In this document: positions 6,992-11,220 of the stretch, one piece after another
Position numbering within the stretch: the first letter of the stretch is position 1
How the letters are laid out: every line of letters starts with the position of its first letter
Assembly: GCA_003448675.1 (NCBI GenBank)
Contig: DLXZ01000257.1
Location: 1,032-12,251, forward strand
Length of the DNA stretch: 11,220 nt
Direction of reading: 5' to 3'
Source of the DNA: Porticoccaceae bacterium
GTDB taxonomy: Bacteria > Pseudomonadota > Gammaproteobacteria > Pseudomonadales > Porticoccaceae
Position numbers and translations under genes: made by a program
The notes under the pieces: model-generated
What the model was told of the DNA's origin: nothing
The model's input: only the letters and a program-made list of their open reading frames with translations
The model's database searches: none

Positions 6992-7666
6992 TTAAGCTGA
7001 GGACGGGGAAGACCTGTTTTCCAGCAGTGAACGGGCCAGTTCCGTCAGGGATTCGCCACCCTGGGAGCCGGCGACATCGCCCAGCAACAGCCGTTCCAGA
7101 TAACGGGCGATCACATCCACTTCCAGATTCACCCGCGTACCCGGTTGATAATTGCTGAAAATGGTGTGCTCCAGGGTGTGGGGTACGATATTAAGCTCGA
7201 AATCCGATCCCGACACCTTATTAACGGTAAGACTGGTGCCATCCACGGTGATCGAGCCTTTATGCGCAATATAGCGAGCCAACTGCGCCGGCGCCCTGAT
7301 AGTAAAGCGCTCGGAACGGGCATCGGGGTGGCGCTCAACCACTTCGCCTATACCATCCACATGACCGGAAACCAGATGGCCACCCAGGCGTGAACTGGGA
7401 GTCAGGGATTTTTCCATATTGACGCCAGCGCCGGCCTGCCACAAGCCCACTGTCGTCAGATCCAGGGTCTCCACCGACACATCGGCGATAAAACCACGCT
7501 CAAGCTGCTCCACCACGGTCAGACACACGCCGTTACAGGCAATGCTGTCACCCAGCGCCACATCGGCCATATCTAGGGTACCGGAATCGAGAGTCAAGCG
7601 CAGATCGCCATCGCGACGCTCGGCCCGCACCACTTTACCCACTGCCTGAATAATGCCTGTAAACAC
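6992..7666 (-). CDS. ribE: Riboflavin synthase, alpha subunit
   Basis: Dismutates two 6,7-dimethyl-8-ribityllumazine molecules to riboflavin and the ribitylaminouracil that RibH reuses. The 224-aa protein has two lumazine-binding barrels, about 1-97 and 98-195. It begins with the hallmark [20 protein letters not shown] contains Ser41 and Cys48, and [11 protein letters not shown] contains His102, matching the numbering of the E. coli enzyme. The second barrel has [12 protein letters not shown] at 137-148. The C-terminal ~25 residues ([10 protein letters not shown] and a Ser/Pro end) form a variable tail. The start codon is GTG at 7666, fixed by the invariant N-terminus, and its ribosome site is weak (CAGAGAG). 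It lies 63 nt after ribD, with a small GCTC/GAGC hairpin and no T tract in the gap. Confidence 0.97.
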   Translation of the reverse strand: MFTGIIQAVGKVVRAERRDGDLRLTLDSGTLDMADVALGDSIACNGVCLTVVEQLERGFIADVSVETLDLTTVGLWQAGAGVNMEKSLTPSSRLGGHLVSGHVDGIGEVVERHPDARSERFTIRAPAQLARYIAHKGSITVDGTSLTVNKVSGSDFELNIVPHTLEHTIFSNYQPGTRVNLEVDVIARYLERLLLGDVAGSQGGESLTELARSLLENRSSPSSA

Positions 7667-7729
7667 GATGCTGTGACTCTCTGATTAATGTTCCGAACCT
7701 GTTGCTCGACGAGCGCGCCTAACTACTGA

Positions 7730-8836
7730 CTACGGCTGGTCTGGTTTTTCCGTTACCCGCGCCGTTACACGCCAGTCGCTGCCCAGGGCGCGAACGTCGG
7801 TGACCTGCAAGTCAATCGCTTGCGCCATCTTATCAAAAGACAGCTCCAGCATGGGCATGGCCCGGCTACCCAGCAGCTTTGGTGCCAGGTAAACAATTAG
7901 CTCATCCACCAACCCTTCATGGACAAAAGCACCGGCCAGTTTGGCGCCAGCCTCCACCAGCACGTCATTACAATGGCGTTTCCCCAGCTCATCCAGCAAG
8001 GCCGGCAGCGAAACCTTGCCCTCGCTATTGGCAATGCTCAGCGTTTCAACACCGGGCAGGCGCGCTTCCGGTTCAGCGGTGGCAATCAGCGCCTCTCCCG
8101 GTGGCTGTAGAATTTTCAGCCCTTCGCGAACCCGAAATTTGCTGTCCACTATCACCCGCAGGGGCTGATTGTGGGCCACCGCTTCGGCATCGGGCAAACC
8201 CAGCTGCTCCGGCCTCACCGTCATCGCCGGGTCATCCTGCAACACGGTTCCGATACCGGTGATAATCGCACCACTCCGAGCCCTTAAGCGCTGCACATCG
8301 CTGCGCGCCTGTGGCCCGGTAATCCACTGACTCTCACCGCTGGCCATGGCCGTGCGGCCATCCAGACTGGCGGCAACTTTCAGGGTCACTCTCGGACGAC
8401 CAGTAGTAATGCGCTGTAAAAACCCCTCATTAATAGTGCGGGCTTCGGATTCCAGCACGGGCCCAAATACTTCGATACCCGCCTCAACAAGCGTCGCCAG
8501 CCCATTGCACGCATCCTTGTGGGGGTCTTTAACACCGTAGACCACTCGACTGACGCCCGCTTCGATTAGGGCCCCGGCGCAGGGGGGCGTTCGCCCCTGA
8601 TGATTGCATGGCTCCAGTGAAACATAAACCGTGGCGCCAGCGGCTGCACCGCCGGCCGCCCGCAGGGCATTGACTTCAGCGTGGGGCTCACCGGCCCGTT
8701 GATGCCAGCCTTCACCTATGATTTGATCATCTTTAACAATGACACAACCCACTCGCGGATTGGGCCGGGCCGTGTACCAGCCCCGGCGCGCCAGCTCAAT
8801 GGCGCGCGCCATGTAGGATTCATCACCGGCGCTCAT
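7730..8836 (-). CDS. ribD: Bifunctional riboflavin deaminase/reductase RibD
   Basis: Carries out the second and third steps of riboflavin synthesis: deamination of the pyrimidine ring and NADPH-dependent reduction of the ribosyl side chain. The protein has 368 aa. The deaminase domain (~1-145) has NPRVGCVIV at 26-34, the zinc site PHAEVNAL with His52 and catalytic Glu54, and PCNHQGRTPPC with Cys77 and Cys86. The reductase domain (~148-362) has VAASLDGRTA (154-163), SQWITGPQAR (169-178), DDPAMTVR (201-208) and VLVEAGAKLAGAF (292-304). The ATG at 8836 directly abuts the TAA stop of nrdR (TAAATG), so the two are cotranscribed and translation is probably coupled. Confidence 0.97.
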   Translation of the reverse strand: MSAGDESYMARAIELARRGWYTARPNPRVGCVIVKDDQIIGEGWHQRAGEPHAEVNALRAAGGAAAGATVYVSLEPCNHQGRTPPCAGALIEAGVSRVVYGVKDPHKDACNGLATLVEAGIEVFGPVLESEARTINEGFLQRITTGRPRVTLKVAASLDGRTAMASGESQWITGPQARSDVQRLRARSGAIITGIGTVLQDDPAMTVRPEQLGLPDAEAVAHNQPLRVIVDSKFRVREGLKILQPPGEALIATAEPEARLPGVETLSIANSEGKVSLPALLDELGKRHCNDVLVEAGAKLAGAFVHEGLVDELIVYLAPKLLGSRAMPMLELSFDKMAQAIDLQVTDVRALGSDWRVTARVTEKPDQP

Positions 8837-9313
8837 TTATTTGCCGCTGCCTTTTTGCCCGCTTTCCTCTTCCAGCCGATCCAGCTCGGCGCGAAACTCG
8901 TTCAGGTCCTGAAAGCTACGGTAAACCGAAGCGAAGCGCACATAAGCCACATCGTCCAGCTCACGCAGCTGATCCATCACTTTTTCGCCAATGATCTGAG
9001 CAGAGATTTCCCGTTCGCCGGTGCTCTGCAAAAAGCGCTTGATCTGGGACAGCGCCGCCTCGATCTGCTCAACACTGACCGGGCGCTTTTCCAGGGCCCG
9101 GTGTAGGCCGGAACGTAATTTCTCTTCGTCGAAGGGTTCGCGGGTATCATCACGCTTGATCACCCGGGGCATCAGCAGCTCGGCCAGCTCGTAAGTGGTG
9201 AAGCGATCCCGGCACTGGACGCACTCGCGCCGCCGACGCACCTGATCACCATCGGCGACCAGTCGCGAGTCAATCACTTTGGTGTCATCAGCACCACAAA
9301 AGGGACAGTGCAT
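8837..9313 (-). CDS. nrdR: Transcriptional repressor NrdR
   Basis: Zinc-ribbon and ATP-cone repressor that senses (d)ATP and represses ribonucleotide reductase operons through NrdR boxes. The protein has 158 aa, slightly longer than the E. coli one (149). The zinc ribbon is formed by Cys3, Cys6, Cys31 and Cys34 (CPFC and CVQC). [14 protein letters not shown] and FTTYE follow family consensus. The ATP-cone spans ~49-139, beginning [18 protein letters not shown]. The extra length is a charged tail ending GQKGSGK. The ATG at 9313 has a modest GGGG ribosome site. It sits 73 nt after glyA and immediately before ribD. The nrdR-ribD linkage is very common in proteobacteria. No NrdR box was seen in its own upstream region. 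Confidence 0.97.
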   Translation of the reverse strand: MHCPFCGADDTKVIDSRLVADGDQVRRRRECVQCRDRFTTYELAELLMPRVIKRDDTREPFDEEKLRSGLHRALEKRPVSVEQIEAALSQIKRFLQSTGEREISAQIIGEKVMDQLRELDDVAYVRFASVYRSFQDLNEFRAELDRLEEESGQKGSGK

Positions 9314-9343
9314 CCCGTGCCCCGGCAGTCAAAAGGAAGCGGG

Positions 9344-9352
9344 ATATTAACA
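9344..9352 (-). promoter_or_regulatory. Candidate extended -10 promoter element for nrdR-rib
   Basis: On the minus strand, TGTTAATAT fits an extended -10 (TGn plus TAATAT) about 30 nt upstream of the nrdR ATG, in the 73-nt gap after glyA. There is no clear -35, as expected for some extended -10 promoters. It would give nrdR-rib transcription independent of glyA, but the match is modest. Confidence 0.2.
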
Positions 9353-9386
9353 CAGGCCCCCACGCTCAGCGGACCCGCGATCGCTC

Positions 9387-10655
9387 TCAGGCCTGGTGAT
9401 AAACCGGGAACTGGCGGCAGATATCCAGCACTCGGGTTTTCACCTCGGCAATGGTCTGCTCAACGGTATCGCCTTCCAGCGCTTCGAGCACATCGCACAT
9501 CCAATGGGTCAGCGCCTCGGTTTCTGCCTCGCGAAATCCACGCGTGGTAATCGCCGGCGTACCTACCCGCAAGCCACTGGTAATAAAAGGTGAACGCGGA
9601 TCATTGGGTACCGCATTTTTGTTGACCGTGATATTGGCATGCCCCAGGGCTTCATCAGCATCCTTACCGGTATATTCCTTGCCAATCAGGTTCACCAGCA
9701 TCAAATGATTGTCGGTGCCGCCGGAGACGATATCGATGCCCCGTTCAATAAAGGTTGCAGCCATGATTCGGGCATTAGCCACCACTTGCTGCTGGTAAAC
9801 CTTGAATTCTTCGCTGAGCGCTTCCTTAAAACTGACTGCCTTGGCGGCGATGACGTGCATCAGCGGGCCGCCCTGACCGCCGGGGAAAACCGCGGAGTTG
9901 AACTTCTTCTCCAGCTCCTCGTTGGCGCGGGCAAGAATCAAACCGCCGCGGGGGCCACGCAGGGTTTTGTGGGTTGTCGAAGTCACCACATCGGCTACCG
10001 GCACCGGGTTGGGGTAGCAGTCAGCCGCCACCAGGCCAGCCACGTGAGCCATATCCACCATCAAATAGGCGCCCACCTTGTCGGCAATATCGCGAAAACG
10101 CTGCCAGTCCATCACCCGTGAATAGGCCGAAAAGCCAGCGATAATCATCTTCGGTTTATGTTCCAGCGCCAGCGCTTCCACCTGGGTGTAATCCACCTCG
10201 CCGGTGGCCGCATCCAGCCCGTACTGGATCGCGTTATAGGTCTTGCCTGAAAAATTCGGCTTGGCGCCGTGAGTCAAATGCCCGCCATCGGCCAAACTCA
10301 TACCCAACACTGTATCACCCGGCTCACACAGCGCCTGATATACCGCCGCATTGGCCTGCGACCCGGAATGGGGCTGAACGTTGGCATAGGCCGCACCAAA
10401 CAGGGTCTTCGCGCGCTCAACCGCCAGCTCCTCGGCCTGATCCACGTACTCACAGCCGCCGTAATAACGCTTATGGGGATAACCTTCCGCGTACTTGTTG
10501 GTCAACACCGTACCCTGAGCCACCATAACCAGCGGGCTAGTGTAATTTTCCGAAGCAATCAGCTCGATATGCTCCTCCTGTCGGCGCTCTTCCTGCTGGA
10601 TGGACGCCCACAACTCCGGATCGAACTGGGCGAGAGTCTGGCTTGGATCAAACAT
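9387..10655 (-). CDS. glyA: Serine hydroxymethyltransferase
   Basis: PLP enzyme that interconverts serine plus tetrahydrofolate and glycine plus methylene-tetrahydrofolate, the main source of one-carbon units. From the ATG at 10655 the protein has 422 aa, close to the E. coli length. Motifs are [14 protein letters not shown] (27-40), [15 protein letters not shown] (53-67) and [11 protein letters not shown] (96-106). Asp201 and His204 lie in [10 protein letters not shown] (199-208). The PLP lysine Lys230 is in [14 protein letters not shown] (225-238), and [11 protein letters not shown] is at 363-373. I chose the ATG at 10655, preceded by GGGGG, because the N-terminus [16 protein letters not shown] matches the family. 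The frame stays open 16 codons further upstream, but that stretch includes a terminator-like hairpin and is not conserved coding. Confidence 0.97.
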   Translation of the reverse strand: MFDPSQTLAQFDPELWASIQQEERRQEEHIELIASENYTSPLVMVAQGTVLTNKYAEGYPHKRYYGGCEYVDQAEELAVERAKTLFGAAYANVQPHSGSQANAAVYQALCEPGDTVLGMSLADGGHLTHGAKPNFSGKTYNAIQYGLDAATGEVDYTQVEALALEHKPKMIIAGFSAYSRVMDWQRFRDIADKVGAYLMVDMAHVAGLVAADCYPNPVPVADVVTSTTHKTLRGPRGGLILARANEELEKKFNSAVFPGGQGGPLMHVIAAKAVSFKEALSEEFKVYQQQVVANARIMAATFIERGIDIVSGGTDNHLMLVNLIGKEYTGKDADEALGHANITVNKNAVPNDPRSPFITSGLRVGTPAITTRGFREAETEALTHWMCDVLEALEGDTVEQTIAEVKTRVLDICRQFPVYHQA

Positions 10656-10677
10656 GGCGGGAACCCCCGTGGATGGG

Positions 10678-10709
10678 AAAAAATGAGCGCGGATTTTACA
10701 CAATCCCGC
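10678..10709 (-). terminator. Terminator-like hairpin between the PadR gene and glyA
   Basis: On the minus strand, GCGGGATT (10709-10702) pairs with AATCCGC (10695-10689), apart from one bulged base, around a 6-nt loop. After 5 nt comes TTTTTT (10683-10678). It could end the PadR-gene transcript 44 nt past its stop. It also lies only 22 nt before the glyA start, and TAAAAT inside it resembles a -10 box, so attenuation of glyA or a promoter role cannot be excluded. Confidence 0.4.
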
Positions 10710-10752
10710 TGCCGGGGCCTATGGCTATCGGTAAAGGAATGCCAAACCGGGA

Positions 10753-11220
10753 TCAGCTATCGGAAGTACTATCGCCCCGACTGGGCTTGCTCGCTTTCTT
10801 GCGCCGGGTAGCAGGTGTCGACTTGCCTCTGGGGGAGTCCATCTTGCTTTTTGCCGCGGTGCGGCTGGCCCGCGTGTTTTTTTGCTTTGGCTTGCCAGCG
10901 GTATCTGGCGTTTGCTCCGCCGATTTCTTGCCGCGTTTGCCCGCTGTGTTGGCTGGCGTTTCCACGTTCTCATCCGCGCTGGCAGGGTTTTCAATATCGA
11001 GAAACTGCTCCAGCATGGATTTGTGCATGTCCACAACCTTGAGCCAGTTGCGCAAAAACAGCGTCCCCCCGCTGGTCATGGTGTACATACGCTTGGCCGG
11101 CCCCGACTCCGAGGTATCCCAGAGGGAACTGATCAGGCCGTGTTTTTCCATCTGGCGCAATGTGCGATACAGGGAGCCGGTGTTATAGCCGCGGATACCA
11201 CTCTCCTCCAACCGCTTTGT
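10753..11220 (-). CDS. PadR-family transcriptional regulator with long basic tail (N-terminus outside window)
   Basis: The reading frame is open to the right edge, so the N-terminus and the first recognition helices lie outside. The TTG near 11211 is not the start, since TKR precedes the conserved LEESGIRGYNTGSLYR. What is visible is the recognition helix and wing of a winged-helix PadR domain: YNTGSLYRTLRQMEKHGLI, then SGPAKRMYTMTSGG, which is the characteristic PadR wing. A C-terminal helix for dimer formation follows (LRNWLKVVDMHKSMLEQFLD). The final 80 residues hold 19 Lys/Arg and are otherwise mainly Ala, Thr, Ser, Pro and Gly, with almost no bulky hydrophobics. That resembles histone H1-like tails and should be disordered and nucleic-acid-binding. 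The regulated genes are unknown. It lies 97 nt upstream of glyA, with a terminator-like hairpin between them. Confidence 0.85.
   Translation of the reverse strand, partial: TKRLEESGIRGYNTGSLYRTLRQMEKHGLISSLWDTSESGPAKRMYTMTSGGTLFLRNWLKVVDMHKSMLEQFLDIENPASADENVETPANTAGKRGKKSAEQTPDTAGKPKQKNTRASRTAAKSKMDSPRGKSTPATRRKKASKPSRGDSTSDS

Noticed and set aside
5794..9386. FMN riboswitch upstream of a rib gene
   Set aside because: All gaps in the rib cluster are 73 nt or less and show none of the conserved RFN element; no TPP riboswitch was seen before thiL either.
11209..11211. TTG as start of the PadR-type protein
   Set aside because: The frame continues to the window edge with TKR before LEESGI, and the PadR fold needs helices upstream, so the gene is cut by the window rather than started here.

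Overview
The window is chromosomal DNA of a gammaproteobacterium. The gene order PadR-type regulator, glyA, nrdR, ribD, ribE, a RibBA-type gene, ribH, nusB, thiL and pgpA, together with a carboxy-terminal processing protease and a DUF6316-like small protein, fits the Pseudomonadales/Cellvibrionales side of the class. The genus cannot be named from the sequence. Gene density is high, and I see no insertion sequence, prophage gene, tRNA, rRNA or CRISPR array.

Layout. A short plus-strand arm (17-1717) carries a secreted S41 protease and a small DUF6316-like gene. Everything from 1741 to the right end is on the minus strand and should be read from right to left. At the right edge is the C-terminal part of a PadR-family regulator with a long basic tail, then glyA. 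After it comes a tightly packed core: nrdR and ribD abut with no spacer, followed by ribE, ribBA, ribH, nusB (1-nt overlap with ribH), thiL, pgpA, and a periplasmic retropepsin-like protease gene that overlaps pgpA by 13 nt. Two terminator-like hairpins then separate this run from hisF, which converges on the DUF6316-like gene with only 23 bp between them.

How the genes work together. ribD, ribE, the DHBP synthase domain of ribBA and ribH supply riboflavin synthesis, except for the first step from GTP. The GTP cyclohydrolase II-like half of the RibBA protein has lost its zinc cysteines (RibBX-type), so a separate ribA is expected elsewhere. NrdR controls ribonucleotide reductase genes, NusB acts in transcription antitermination, ThiL finishes thiamine diphosphate, PgpA makes phosphatidylglycerol, GlyA feeds one-carbon metabolism, and HisF makes the imidazole ring precursor of histidine and AICAR.

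Nothing here is clearly a new system. The points most worth a second look are the degenerate RibA-like domain, the histone H1-like tail on the PadR regulator, the retropepsin gene coupled to pgpA, and hisF standing apart from the other his genes.
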